Notes: a model not told the origin generated them from the letters alone. A DNA stretch of 64,000 nt from Methylomonas sp. AM2-LC (GCF_039904985.1 NZ_CP157005.1:3553501-3617500); one strand, 5' to 3'; positions 53,111 through 63,748 are shown, counted from the first letter of the stretch. A program made the numbers and translations.

Positions 53111-55899
53111 TTATCCAGATAACGCGTCAAGATTGCCTGCGTCTGGAAAAACGATTGCTTTATTTGCATTAGTGCCTCCCCGGAAATATCGTAGCAATGA
53201 TTACGCGCCTCGTTCTCAACTTCGCGGCATAAATTAGCCAGCTGTTCTGCACCCAGTTGATGACTACTGGATTTAAGTGTATGGCATGCCTGACGAATAC
53301 CATCAATGTCCCCCTGTTCCCAAGCCTGTTCCAACTTTGTCAGAATCGTATCGGTATTAGCTAGATAAAGTTTGATTAGGCTACACAGTAATTCATCACC
53401 GTGTTTAGGATCAAGTTTACAAATAGTATCTAGCACGGCTTCGTTAATCACTAAATCACCCTTTAACTTGGTCAAGTCATTGGCCTCATGTTTAGGTAAT
53501 TGCTCAGCTGCATTTAGCCAAAAATTAATTTTATTCACCAATGCTTCGATTTTAAACGGCTTGGACAAATAATCGTCCATACCAATTTCCAGGCACTCTT
53601 GTTGATCACCTTCAATCACATTTGCTGTCAGTGCAATAATAGGAAATGGGGATAACTTACCGGCTTTTTGCTGCCGTCTTATTTCAACTGTGGCTACAAA
53701 GCCATCCATTACAGGCATCATGCAATCCATCAACACCAGATCATAGTGATTGTGCTCAATCGCTTGTAATGCTTCCAGACCATTATGCGCAATGTCTACC
53801 GAATATCCGAAACGTTGCAAGATTTCTGTAGTCAGTTCAAGATTAACTAAATTATCTTCTGCCAACAACAACCTCCCAGAAAAAGTATTTTTTTCTACAG
53901 GCGATAAATCAATATTTTGGTCTGTCAGACTATAGTTTTTAGCGGCCAGGACACTTGACAGCGCTTTATAGAGTTCTGCTTTATACAGGGGTTTGGTCAG
54001 ATAGGCTGCAAACCCGGCTTTTTTTGCTTCCTCAGCTAAATCTTTCATCATCAGAGAGGTCAGCATTACCAAAGGTATATGCGCGAGTTCAGCATTGGCT
54101 TTGATGTGCCTAGCCAATTCCAGGCCGTTCATATCAGACATCTTCATATCAATGACTATCAAGTCATATCCCGAAGTACCGTCATCTAAAACTAATTTGA
54201 GCAACTCCATGGCAGATAATGCACTTGCTACAGCCTCAACTTTCATCCCCCAAGACAAAGCATGCTGGTAAAGAATGTCTCGATTAATAGTATTATCCTC
54301 AACAATCAGTAAACTCAGCCCCTGAAGCCGTCCTGATCTCTCTATATGGCTGGGCAGTGTGGATTTTGACACCGATATAGGCACAATGCAGGTAAACATA
54401 CTCCCAAAACCAATCTGGCTAGTAACACCTATTTCTCCACCCATTAATTCTACTAACTGCTTACAAATTGCTAATCCGAGACCCGTACCCCCATAATTAC
54501 GGGTTGTGGAACTATCCGCTTGAGAAAATGACTGGAATAAACGCGGCAACACCTCTTGATGAATGCCAATGCCGGTATCCTGTACTGCAAAGCACACCTT
54601 CAAGCGATCAGCATCAATACTTTCGGTTACCATATCAGTATTGTCGGCAAGCCTGACATCAATCAAAATTTCGCCATGCTCGGTAAATTTAATAGCATTA
54701 CTCACCAGATTACTTAAAATTTGTCGCAATCGGGTAGGATCACCGTTAACGTAGTTAGGTACTTCAGTGGCTATTCGATAATTAAGTTCCAGACCTTTGT
54801 TAAGTGCTGACTCGGCAAACAACTCAACGATATTCTCAATAATTTGATACAAACTAAATTCTAGACTTTCCAGCTCAAAATGTCCGGCTTCAATCTTAGA
54901 AAAATCCAAAATATCATTAATAATGGCGAGTAGTGACTCACCCGATTTTTGCAGCATTTCTGTAAAACGCCGCTGGGTAGTTGTCAATTGCGTATCTAAC
55001 AACAATTCGGCCATCCCTAAAACTCCGTTCATGGGCGTACGAATTTCATGGCTCATGGTGGCTAAAAACTGAGATTTGGCAATACTAGCCGCTTGCGCTT
55101 CACCAACAGCCAGACGCAAATCCCGCGTCCTAAGCTCTACTTCTTCTTCAAGCTTATCTCGATGCTTTGCCAGTTCAAAATCGCGTTGCTGTACCTGTTC
55201 TATCATCTGATTGAAACTTTTAACCAGTAAACCGACTTCGTCCTTACCTTCTCCTGATGCACGCAGATTGTATTTTTTCTGTTGCGACATTTCCTCAGCT
55301 ATTTCAGCCAGCCTGATCAGGGGCAAGGAAATTTGCTTAGCCAGACGCCGCCCCAGAAATAAACTAAACAGCAATGCCACCAGCATTACTAAAGAGATTT
55401 GACCAATCTTATTCATCAATCCAAACCACATTGGCTTTAGATCAATCAATAAATATAAAAAACCCACTGTTTCTTCATCTTTTTTAATCGCTTGGATAAC
55501 CACATGTGTCAACGTTAGCAAACTATCATTTTGCACTTGCTGCTCAGCGGCAACTAAATCAACAGGCAACTGTATTAAACGCTCTCCGGCGAAGTATGAG
55601 GCATAGGGCACGCCTTGACTGGTATAAATCTGCGCGGCGATAATATTGGTTTTACTGTGCAAGGCCGCTAAAATTGTGTTTGCAGAAAGACTATCATCGA
55701 ATAACAGGGCAGCTGAAGCATTAAAGCTGATCATATTACCGGTCGAAGTCAAGTCATCCAACATTGCCTGACGCTCTTGCCAAAATTGAGTGGCGATACT
55801 GACCACTAATACAAATATTAGCGCCAATCCTACCGTGACAAACTGCAAGCGAAGCAGTTTAGTAGTAATGGGCAAATTAGCAAAATGTTCAAATTTCAT
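53107..55899 (-). CDS. Hybrid sensor histidine kinase with two receivers and HPt
   Basis: Protein of 930 residues: membrane helix at about 15-37, a periplasmic CHASE8-like sensor (about 38-160), second helix about 163-186, HAMP, coiled coil, HisKA with MSHEIRTP (His near 283), HATPase (DPTRLRQILSNLVSNAIKF, GTGLGLAIC), receiver 1 (IVEDNTIN, Asp in VIDMKMSDMNG near 581), receiver 2 (AEDNLVN, Asp in LMDCMMPVMDG near 726) and a C-terminal HPt with CHTLKSSSHQLGA (His near 870). The layout is that of BarA-like phosphorelay kinases. It lies 25 bp after yfiR and overlaps the REC-GGDEF-EAL gene. Confidence 0.94.
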   Translation of the reverse strand: MKFEHFANLPITTKLLRLQFVTVGLALIFVLVVSIATQFWQERQAMLDDLTSTGNMISFNASAALLFDDSLSANTILAALHSKTNIIAAQIYTSQGVPYASYFAGERLIQLPVDLVAAEQQVQNDSLLTLTHVVIQAIKKDEETVGFLYLLIDLKPMWFGLMNKIGQISLVMLVALLFSLFLGRRLAKQISLPLIRLAEIAEEMSQQKKYNLRASGEGKDEVGLLVKSFNQMIEQVQQRDFELAKHRDKLEEEVELRTRDLRLAVGEAQAASIAKSQFLATMSHEIRTPMNGVLGMAELLLDTQLTTTQRRFTEMLQKSGESLLAIINDILDFSKIEAGHFELESLEFSLYQIIENIVELFAESALNKGLELNYRIATEVPNYVNGDPTRLRQILSNLVSNAIKFTEHGEILIDVRLADNTDMVTESIDADRLKVCFAVQDTGIGIHQEVLPRLFQSFSQADSSTTRNYGGTGLGLAICKQLVELMGGEIGVTSQIGFGSMFTCIVPISVSKSTLPSHIERSGRLQGLSLLIVEDNTINRDILYQHALSWGMKVEAVASALSAMELLKLVLDDGTSGYDLIVIDMKMSDMNGLELARHIKANAELAHIPLVMLTSLMMKDLAEEAKKAGFAAYLTKPLYKAELYKALSSVLAAKNYSLTDQNIDLSPVEKNTFSGRLLLAEDNLVNLELTTEILQRFGYSVDIAHNGLEALQAIEHNHYDLVLMDCMMPVMDGFVATVEIRRQQKAGKLSPFPIIALTANVIEGDQQECLEIGMDDYLSKPFKIEALVNKINFWLNAAEQLPKHEANDLTKLKGDLVINEAVLDTICKLDPKHGDELLCSLIKLYLANTDTILTKLEQAWEQGDIDGIRQACHTLKSSSHQLGAEQLANLCREVENEARNHCYDISGEALMQIKQSFFQTQAILTRYLDK

Positions 55900-55924
55900 A
55901 AATTGTCAGTAAACAGTATAAGCA

Positions 55925-56503
55925 TCATTTTTCAGTATTGACTCTTTTAGCCAATTTAAGTAGTTGGGCACTGATATGCAAACCCTCTGCATTGGCAGCG
56001 CCCAAATTGATCTCAAAACCGATATGATTATCGTTTTGCACAAAACCTAAAATCCCACCCTGATCAATAAAATTGGCTTGTTCACTAACCGTAACGATAG
56101 GCAATTCTTTTAACTCTTGAATAATAATTGCTGCATTAGCTGTGGATGAGATAAATACCATATGACAATCTTTCAAATCTTTACCACCAAGTCCGCGTCG
56201 AATCACCAAGAACTTACCTGATAAGGTTTTGTTTTCCAGTACTGACAGACTATTTCCTAATTGATCCCCTTCCGTAGTACACAACGTAAACACATCTTGA
56301 TGATTACCAGATGCGGGCCAATCTATATATTTAAAAAAATTGAACATGAATGCGGTCTGAACTGATGCAGCATTGACGCCATCTGCAACGGCCAGCCCAT
56401 AACCTGATATGACCAAGCCCCCAAACAATAGAATTCTGAACAATCCAATGCCCGATTTTAAATAAATACTACACATGGCCATCCCTAACCACATAAATAT
56501 CAT
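55925..56503 (-). CDS. YfiR-family periplasmic protein (DUF4154)
   Basis: Protein of 192 residues with a hydrophobic N-terminal segment (about 17-38) cleaved near AVADGVNA. The core VQTAFMFNFFKYIDWP, ENKTLSGKFLVIRRG, CHMVFIS and GGILGFVQNDNHIGFEINLGAA is typical of the family. In Pseudomonas aeruginosa YfiR is a periplasmic repressor of a membrane diguanylate cyclase. Here it stands between a TonB-dependent receptor and a hybrid kinase, so it probably transmits an outer-membrane or redox signal to that kinase. Two cysteines are visible in the mature part (TLCTTEG and KDCHMVF). Confidence 0.9.
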   Translation of the reverse strand: MIFMWLGMAMCSIYLKSGIGLFRILLFGGLVISGYGLAVADGVNAASVQTAFMFNFFKYIDWPASGNHQDVFTLCTTEGDQLGNSLSVLENKTLSGKFLVIRRGLGGKDLKDCHMVFISSTANAAIIIQELKELPIVTVSEQANFIDQGGILGFVQNDNHIGFEINLGAANAEGLHISAQLLKLAKRVNTEK

Positions 56504-56573
56504 GCAATAACAATTGCATCTCTAGAAATAGAAAATCGAGTGTGAGGGAGAAAGAAATATTCACGCGCTCAAA

Positions 56574-58565
56574 CTAGAAAGTAAATTGTAATTTGACACG
56601 AAACTCGCGACCGTTCATTAGCAAAATATTTTGAGTAATGTCGCTTGATCCGGTACCGCCTAACATTTGATAATGGGTATCAAGGAGATTATAGAGATTA
56701 ACTGATGCAAACAATCCACGGGCAAGGCGATCAGAACTAAGGCTTAAGTTAATCAGATTATAGGCATCTGCTAAACCGCCTTGTAATGCCTTGCGGTCAC
56801 CGATATAGACATTTTCCACACCCAATGTCGCAAAGTTATTAAACAGTGGTTCGGCATAATGCAATTTGAACATATTCTGCGGTGAACCATAGCCCCACAC
56901 ATTGGCATGATTAGCATCTGTCAGCAAATTATAAGTATAAGAAAACTTAAGCATGCGGCCTTCATTCCATCGCTGCTCAGCTTCCAGTTCTGCACCACGG
57001 GTATGATAATGGCCGTCATTAGTTACAATATCACCATTGCTGGTATTGGCGGTTTGCAAAATCTGGTAGATATCGTTGTAAAACAAATTGCCCATTAATT
57101 TCAGACCTGAGCTTAATCGCCATTCAACTATACCTTCATAGGTTTTAATATTTTCTTCCAGATTGGTGGGATTTGCCACTAAACCTATATTGTAGGTATT
57201 TTCCCAAATATTAGGCGCACGAAAAGTGGTGCTGTATAACAGTTTGTAGGTTGTATTTTCTCTGGGATTCCAGATTAAACCCAATCTTGGGTTAATTTGT
57301 AGATTTTTCATCAAATGACTATAATCGAACCGCCCTCCAGCACTAAACACTAAATTATCCAAAAGCTGAATGTCATCCTGTGTGTAAAGTTGCACACGGC
57401 TGCCGTTGTTACGCGTGTCATAATAATTTTGATGCGGCAAAATATCATAATTGTAAATATGCTGGCGCTGATCGTATTGATATTCCAATCCCATCAGCAG
57501 CCGTTGCCTATTAAAAACCGTGCTTGTTAATTGTGCATTTCCGGTCCACCAGCGACCACTGGCACCTTCCATATTAAGTACAGTAGGCGTGCTATAGGGT
57601 GATACAGCCGAATAATCATAACCTTGATAGGAGCCTTTCAGCATAATAGATGTTTTGCTGGACAAGTCTTTTTGATACTTAACATTACCAAAAAACTGCT
57701 GATCGTTAGAACGATTGTTCGGATCGTTAAAGTTAACACCAAAAGAACCCGTTGGTATTTGCTTCAAGCGCCCGACATAACCACCCATTACGGTAAATTC
57801 CTGAAAAGTTGCCCGGCCAAATAAGCGATCTGCATATTCTGCATCCGAGTATTTAGCCACACCCTTATTGGCGCTGAGCGGATTGGCTGGATTGTTAAAT
57901 TCTGGATAAGACAGACTAGGCACCCCGGCACTATCATAATGGGAGGCCGAAACCAGCACATCCGTGCCATTTTCCAGTTTTTTTCCGTAGCTAATGCGAC
58001 CTTTATAGGTATCGTAGCTACCGCCTTCGGCGGCTAGTTGTGTGCCATTAATGGCATGTCCGGTTTTGGTAATGATATTGATTAAACCGGAAAATGCATT
58101 GGCACCGTAGATGGAAGCACCTGCGCCGGGAATGAATTCGATGCGTTCAACCATATCCATGTCCAGCATAAACTCCTGAGCCATATAGCCGCCATCGTAG
58201 ATATTCTCATTCATACGCTGACCGTCTATCATGAACAGCACTCTGGAATTGTAATCAAACGACTGGCTAAAGCCCTGCACACCCACATAGCTGTAGTTGC
58301 GATCATTGCTGGTAAACAGGCCGCGCATGGCATTTAAGGCTTCGCTAAGAGTACGCCAGCCAAAAGTTCGAATATCGCCAGCGGTCCACACTGACATGGA
58401 GGTGGGAGCCTGATTGAGTTTTTGCCCTAAACGATTGGCACTGATTACATCTACTTTAAGGAGTTCTTCCAGACTAAGGTTGGTTAAATCTTCCTGGTCG
58501 GCAGCATTGGCCCAGGACAAATAACAATACCCCAAAAGCAGGATAGCTTTGCTTAGACTGCGCAT
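56574..58565 (-). CDS. TonB-dependent receptor heading a signalling operon
   Basis: Protein of 663 residues with a signal peptide (cleavage near ANAADQ), the start DLTNLSLEELLKVDVISANR, a plug domain (about 45-165, with YVGVQGFSQSFDYNSRVLFMIDGQR and GASIYGANAFSGLINIITKTG) and a 22-strand-type barrel ending in KLQFTF with terminal Phe. The plug belongs to the CirA/colicin receptor style. It is followed by YfiR, a hybrid kinase and a GGDEF-EAL regulator, suggesting a signalling or nutrient-sensing role besides import. The ligand is unknown. Confidence 0.9.
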   Translation of the reverse strand: MRSLSKAILLLGYCYLSWANAADQEDLTNLSLEELLKVDVISANRLGQKLNQAPTSMSVWTAGDIRTFGWRTLSEALNAMRGLFTSNDRNYSYVGVQGFSQSFDYNSRVLFMIDGQRMNENIYDGGYMAQEFMLDMDMVERIEFIPGAGASIYGANAFSGLINIITKTGHAINGTQLAAEGGSYDTYKGRISYGKKLENGTDVLVSASHYDSAGVPSLSYPEFNNPANPLSANKGVAKYSDAEYADRLFGRATFQEFTVMGGYVGRLKQIPTGSFGVNFNDPNNRSNDQQFFGNVKYQKDLSSKTSIMLKGSYQGYDYSAVSPYSTPTVLNMEGASGRWWTGNAQLTSTVFNRQRLLMGLEYQYDQRQHIYNYDILPHQNYYDTRNNGSRVQLYTQDDIQLLDNLVFSAGGRFDYSHLMKNLQINPRLGLIWNPRENTTYKLLYSTTFRAPNIWENTYNIGLVANPTNLEENIKTYEGIVEWRLSSGLKLMGNLFYNDIYQILQTANTSNGDIVTNDGHYHTRGAELEAEQRWNEGRMLKFSYTYNLLTDANHANVWGYGSPQNMFKLHYAEPLFNNFATLGVENVYIGDRKALQGGLADAYNLINLSLSSDRLARGLFASVNLYNLLDTHYQMLGGTGSSDITQNILLMNGREFRVKLQFTF

Positions 58566-59186
58566 GATTCAGATTGGCCAAGGTATTTGAAAAAACCATT
58601 CAATCTGATTATATTTTGGTGGGCTTTGCAATTGGAATACATTAAAATCAAATGCTTATAGGTATTTAAAATCCATATCAGCACACTGTAATGGATAGAC
58701 AATACGTTAAAAAACTAAAAAACATCAGCCCCGAAAACACATTACTCAACAGGCGCTATTCAGTATTATTGTCCAATGGTTTATTAACAAGAAATTGTTG
58801 ATCATTATAACTGACTAAACCGAATACGTCAGCCTAGGCTTACAAATCATACCTGGACAGATATAAATATTCATGGCTGCATTTCCTTACTTTCTAGCGT
58901 ATACCTTATGAAATAGTTATCAAATGGAAATCTTACCAAGCAGATCAAGAAGCTAAACTTCTAATAATTCCATAAAGTTTCATGGTGCAAAAACAGTTAC
59001 TATTGCCGATTGTTTCGCCTGGATATTGCCTGAATTGAATAAAACTTGGTGTATTTGCGAACTATTTCCATAAATATTAATGCTAATCAAAACAAATATT
59101 TAATAGCTATGTTAAACCACTCTTTAAGTTACATAGGCAACTTTAGCAATCATTTTAGTACTGTTTACATTAAGGGTATCTGAAAA
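58566..59186. other. Long AT-rich divergent intergenic region
   Basis: A 621-bp gap between the divergent receptor operon and the winged-helix GGDEF-EAL gene. It must hold both promoters and possibly sites for the winged-helix protein itself. I saw no clear repeat, hairpin, RNA or degraded gene in it. Confidence 0.4.
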
Positions 59187-61571
59187 ATGGACAACAGTTT
59201 TCACGCTGATTTTTATGGTTTTGTGATTGATAGCGAACAAGGACTGGCATTCGCTGGCAAACCTGTAAACCTACATCCGAAAGAATTTAATTTGTTACTC
59301 ACTCTGGTCAAACAAGCGGGTAAGCGCGTATCCCGAGAAGAACTGATTGCTAAGGTCTGGAATAACGCAAATACCTCTGATGAAAGTATTGCCCGTTCCA
59401 TGTCCGTTTTAAAATCCGCTTTACGAAAAGCCAGTCCCGGTGCTGAATGCTTAATAAAAACCGAATATGGCATAGGTTATCGATTTATTGGTCAAATCGG
59501 CAAACCAGCCAGCTTTGTGAATGAAGAAAACTTTTTCTTACTCATTAATACGGCCAGTTATCTGGTTACTTTAAAAGACGGCGAAAATCGTTGGCAAATT
59601 GCCAACAATGCCACGCTGGAATTATATGGTCTGATTGGTAAACCCTGGCAAGGTAAAACAACTAACGAACTAGTCAAATTATGCAAGGAACAAGACTTAA
59701 CTAATTTTGAATTTTGCCCTGAAAGTGACGAACATGCCTGGCAATCAGGTAAAACCGTTGATTTTGTCATGAGCATACTTTCAAAAACGGATGATCAACA
59801 ACGAACAAGGTTTTTTGAAATCAGTAAAACCCCTAAATTTGAGGCAAACGGCACACGTAAAGCGTTGATCATTCTTGGTCAGGAAATTACTGATCGTATG
59901 GAAAACGAGCGTCAAACCAAGCTCATGGATCGTGTTCTGTCGAACAGTAGCGAAGCAGTTTTGATCAGCGACGCCCAGAACAATATTATCTATGTTAATG
60001 AAGCATTTACAACAATTACGGGCTACACTCTTGCAGAAGTGTCAGGGAAAAATCCTCGCCTACTTTCCTCTCGTCGCCACGACCAGGTTTTTTTTAAAGA
60101 AATGTGGCATAAAATTCTAAACGAAGGATCTTGGCATGGTGAAATCTGGGATCAGCGTAAAAATGGTGATATTTATCCAAAATGGCTAAATATCAGCACT
60201 GTATTCGATAGTGAACACAATCTATGTAACTATGTCGCTATTTTTAGTGATATCTCCAAAACTAAAGCCGATGAGGCTTTACTCACATTTTTGGCTTTTC
60301 ATGATCCACTGACCAAATTACCCAATCGTTTATTGCTACGTGACCGTTTCTACCAATCGGTTGGCATAAATGAACGACACGCCAATGGTTTGACTGCCAT
60401 ATTATTTATGGATCTGGATCAGTTTAAAAATGTCAATGATTCGCTTGGTCATGAAATGGGAGACAAACTTCTCATTTCCGTAGCAAAGCGCTTGCAAGCC
60501 AATGTCCGTGAAATTGATACGGTCAGTCGTTTGGGCGGCGATGAATTTGTAATTATCCTAACCGACATGCCAAATACTCACGCAGTATCATGTGTGGCAC
60601 AAAAATTACTTGAGCAAATTAGTACCGTATTTGAAATCGACAACTTTCCCCTAACTTTCACCACCAGTATCGGTATTGCCATTTATCCAGACGATGGCGA
60701 CAATTTTGACACCTTGCTAAAACTAGCTGATACCGCCATGTATCATGCCAAAGATTGTGGGCGCAACACTTATCGTTTTTACACCGACAAAATGAATATC
60801 GATGCACTAGAGCGGCTACGCATGCACAATGGCTTAGCAGAGGCAATAGTCAAACACGAATTCGTTCTACATTATCAACCGCAATTTGATTTAGTTGATG
60901 GTTCTTTGACGGGGCTGGAGGCGTTGATACGTTGGAATCACCCCGAATATGGACTCATTTATCCAAATAAATTCATCCCAATTGCTGAAGAAACCGGGCA
61001 AATTGTACCCATAGGGGAATGGGTAATGCGAGAAGTCTGTTGTCAGGCTCGAGCCTGGAAATTACAAGGTCTTCAACCCATCAGAATTGCAGTGAACTTA
61101 TCATCATTACAATTTAAACGTGGCGATGTGATTAAGATGATTACCGATCAAACTACCGAACATGAAATCGACTCAGAGTATATTGAGCTGGAACTAACTG
61201 AAACCATTATGTTACAGGATGTAGAATATATTTTGGACGTGGTAAAAAAAATTAAAACATTACGATTCACCTTGTCAATTGATGATTTTGGTACCGGTTA
61301 TTCCAGTCTGGCTTTTTTAAAACGCTTTCAGGTGGATAAACTGAAAATTGATCAATCTTTTATCCGCAATCTGGAAATTGATCGTCACGACCTAGCTATT
61401 GTGCGTTCAATCATTCAACTGGCAAAAGGCTTTGATATGCAAACTATTGCTGAAGGCGTGGAAACTCAGATGCAGTTGGATATCTTACGTAACGAAGGTT
61501 GTAATCAGGCCCAAGGTTATTTTTTTAGTCATCCGCTGACAGCTGAGCAAGTGATGAAATATCTTAAATGA
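59187..61571 (+). CDS. Winged-helix DNA-binding PAS-GGDEF-EAL fusion
   Basis: Protein of 794 residues. Residues about 8-112 form an OmpR/PhoB-type winged helix (LHPKEFNLLLTLVKQAGKRVSREELIAKVW, DESIARSMSVLKSALRKA, IKTEYGIGYRFIG), followed by two PAS domains (about 120-235 and 248-365, the second ending YVAIFSDISKTK), GGDEF with intact motif (RLGGDEFVIIL near 448) and EAL (LEALIRWNHPE near 577, AVNLSSLQF, LELTETIML, DDFGTGYSS, LKIDQSFI, AEGVET). There is no membrane helix. A cytoplasmic transcription factor that can also make or break cyclic-di-GMP is an unusual layout. Confidence 0.92.
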   Translation: MDNSFHADFYGFVIDSEQGLAFAGKPVNLHPKEFNLLLTLVKQAGKRVSREELIAKVWNNANTSDESIARSMSVLKSALRKASPGAECLIKTEYGIGYRFIGQIGKPASFVNEENFFLLINTASYLVTLKDGENRWQIANNATLELYGLIGKPWQGKTTNELVKLCKEQDLTNFEFCPESDEHAWQSGKTVDFVMSILSKTDDQQRTRFFEISKTPKFEANGTRKALIILGQEITDRMENERQTKLMDRVLSNSSEAVLISDAQNNIIYVNEAFTTITGYTLAEVSGKNPRLLSSRRHDQVFFKEMWHKILNEGSWHGEIWDQRKNGDIYPKWLNISTVFDSEHNLCNYVAIFSDISKTKADEALLTFLAFHDPLTKLPNRLLLRDRFYQSVGINERHANGLTAILFMDLDQFKNVNDSLGHEMGDKLLISVAKRLQANVREIDTVSRLGGDEFVIILTDMPNTHAVSCVAQKLLEQISTVFEIDNFPLTFTTSIGIAIYPDDGDNFDTLLKLADTAMYHAKDCGRNTYRFYTDKMNIDALERLRMHNGLAEAIVKHEFVLHYQPQFDLVDGSLTGLEALIRWNHPEYGLIYPNKFIPIAEETGQIVPIGEWVMREVCCQARAWKLQGLQPIRIAVNLSSLQFKRGDVIKMITDQTTEHEIDSEYIELELTETIMLQDVEYILDVVKKIKTLRFTLSIDDFGTGYSSLAFLKRFQVDKLKIDQSFIRNLEIDRHDLAIVRSIIQLAKGFDMQTIAEGVETQMQLDILRNEGCNQAQGYFFSHPLTAEQVMKYLK

Positions 61572-61619
61572 AGTCTTGTTAAATTTAACCCTTCTGAGTT
61601 AGGGATTAGATATTGATAC

Positions 61620-61985
61620 CTGCTGAAAATTACAGTGAGTCTATTACTGGACAATGCTGAAGAAGCGATTACACTTATGCTGATGCTCAAACAAATGGGC
61701 TTTGGATTTACGTAGATAGCTTTACTTTTTACTTTGCTATTGGCATGGCTTGCCATTAGATCCATTGAAAATGGATTAATTTTTTGTGCAGGGTAACAAG
61801 GTAATATCCTAATTATTGCTACCACTACCGCACTGTCCCAATATTTGGGTTTTGTGTAATGCCAAAAACGAGACTACTTCAATGCCAATGGATGCTTAAT
61901 AAGTACAAAGGCTATTAATTAAGTCGCCCGTTACCAACCGACGCATATTTGAGTTTTTGCAAACAACCTCATCATTAAGGATTAA
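61620..61985 (+). pseudogene. Decayed EAL-domain fragment
   Basis: Pieces of an EAL domain in three frames follow the family order: SLLLDNAEEAITLMLMLKQMG (from 61639), then LPLDPLKMD and FFVQGN in another frame (about 61750-61800), then NANGC near the end (about 61885), where the intact neighbour has its conserved NEGC. Stops and frameshifts separate them. It lies directly after the stop of the intact winged-helix GGDEF-EAL gene, so it is probably a relic of a second or duplicated GGDEF-EAL gene. It occupies almost all of the 422-bp gap before the chemotaxis receptor. Confidence 0.8.
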
Positions 61986-61993
61986 AGATCAAT

Positions 61994-63610
61994 ATGTTTA
62001 AAAATACCTCAATAAAAGCATTTCTAACGCTAGTTTCAGTAGCATTGGCCATCGCCAGCCTAGCTTACGTGATTCTACTTTGGAAAGCTTTCACCAACAT
62101 TGATGTGGCATTGCTGTCATCAACCAAACAAGAACTGGTTTTTGAATCACTTAAAGATACCCGTTTTCATACCGTTCAAATACAACAGTTTTTAACCGAT
62201 GTGGGTGCCACTCACGATAGCGAAGGCTTAGAGGAAGCGAAAAAAAATCTTGAGCAGGTTCTGTCAAAACTGGATGCCATTGCTAAACTGAGACCCGACT
62301 TAGAATCTCGAACTACTGGCTTAAAAAATCAAATAAAAAACATGCATGACACTGGGGTTAAAATGGCATGGGCATACATTAATGAGGGTACCGAAGCCGG
62401 AAATGCGGCAATGAAAGAACCCAATACCGGACTTGATGTTACAGCCAAACGCATGACACAGGAGCTAGAAAGTTTAAATGAACAAGTTTATAACGAACAA
62501 TTGGCTGCAAAACAGAATCTGGATAAAGAAACTGATAAAGATAGCCTGCTTTGTATAGGTGTCGCCAGTTTTCTGGCTTTGTTTGTCATTACGGCTTTAA
62601 TATTAATTTACTTTAAAATTGAACCCCCTTTAACCGAACTAAAAAAATCGCTGACTAGCATGAAACAGGGTGGAGCGGACTTAACCCGACGAATCCCCCA
62701 TGAGAGCAATGATGAAATTGGCGAAATTATTAGCTTGTTCAATGACTTATTGACTTTACTGCATTCTTTAATGCGCCAGGTATCCATGGAAACGGAAGAA
62801 CTATCCTTAAGTTCCGAGCGTTTAAATGAAATGTCGCATCGTGGTAAACAAGGTATGCAAAAACAACAGGCGGGGACCGATCAGGTAGCCACCACAGTTA
62901 CTGAGTTATCAGCCACTGTTGCCGAAGTAGCCAAAAACACCTTAAACGCTGCTCATACAGCTAGCGAAAGCAGTGAAGCCGCCAATCAGGGCAAGGCCGT
63001 CGTGAACGACACTGTAAAAGCCATCTATCTGCTTTCTGCTGGAATTGATAAAGCCAGCCTGGTAATAAGTAATGTTGAGACTGATTGTAAGAATGTCAGT
63101 TCTGTACTTGATGTTATCCAAAGCATTGCAGATCAAACCAATCTGCTGGCACTGAATGCAGCTATTGAGGCTGCTCGTGCTGGTGAGCAAGGCCGAGGTT
63201 TTGCAGTCGTGGCTGATGAAGTACGGACTCTTGCCAGCCGTACCCAGGAATCGACACTGGTCATCCAGCAATTGATAGAGCGTCTACAAGATGGAGCAAG
63301 AGGGGCAGTAAATGCCATGACTGAAAGCCAGGCTCAAGCAAAGGGAACCGTCACAGTCATTGAAAGTACCGGAACTGTACTTGATCATATTTCATCTATG
63401 GTTAATCAAATAGCGCAGATGAATAATTTTATTTCTAACGCCGTTGCAGAACAAAAACTGGTGGTTGAACATATCAATCAAAATGTAGTTGATATTAATA
63501 ATGTGACCACCACCAATGCCACAGATGCAGTACAAGTGGAAAATGAAGCACACAACCTACTGAGAATTGCACATAATTTACAATCTTCAATTGCACAATT
63601 CAGGACTTAA
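61994..63610 (+). CDS. Methyl-accepting chemotaxis protein
   Basis: Protein of 538 residues with a membrane helix at about 9-31, a periplasmic four-helix-bundle-like sensor of about 155 residues, a second helix at about 187-210, HAMP (about 212-265) and the cytoplasmic signalling domain. The conserved hairpin tip [35 protein letters not shown] lies near 380-414. It feeds CheA/CheW with signals from a small ligand. No CheR-docking pentapeptide is seen at the C-terminus. No chemotaxis kinase genes are nearby. Confidence 0.94.
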   Translation: MFKNTSIKAFLTLVSVALAIASLAYVILLWKAFTNIDVALLSSTKQELVFESLKDTRFHTVQIQQFLTDVGATHDSEGLEEAKKNLEQVLSKLDAIAKLRPDLESRTTGLKNQIKNMHDTGVKMAWAYINEGTEAGNAAMKEPNTGLDVTAKRMTQELESLNEQVYNEQLAAKQNLDKETDKDSLLCIGVASFLALFVITALILIYFKIEPPLTELKKSLTSMKQGGADLTRRIPHESNDEIGEIISLFNDLLTLLHSLMRQVSMETEELSLSSERLNEMSHRGKQGMQKQQAGTDQVATTVTELSATVAEVAKNTLNAAHTASESSEAANQGKAVVNDTVKAIYLLSAGIDKASLVISNVETDCKNVSSVLDVIQSIADQTNLLALNAAIEAARAGEQGRGFAVVADEVRTLASRTQESTLVIQQLIERLQDGARGAVNAMTESQAQAKGTVTVIESTGTVLDHISSMVNQIAQMNNFISNAVAEQKLVVEHINQNVVDINNVTTTNATDAVQVENEAHNLLRIAHNLQSSIAQFRT

Positions 63611-63710
63611 CAGCGTATTTAAAACCACACTGCATCCAAATTCAGCGTTGATTTTTGATTAAAATGCGTTTAAAGGATGCGATTAAAACCGATAACGCCA
63701 TTAATCAGTA

Positions 63711-63748
63711 AAGGGCTAATGGCGAGTTGATTAACCTGATTAGCCCTT
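63711..63748. terminator. Hairpin between the chemotaxis gene and the PEP-CTERM gene
   Basis: AAGGGCTAAT (63711-63720) and ATTAGCCCTT (63739-63748) form a perfect 10-bp stem in the gap between convergent genes. No strong T-run follows directly on either strand, so efficiency is uncertain. Confidence 0.5.
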
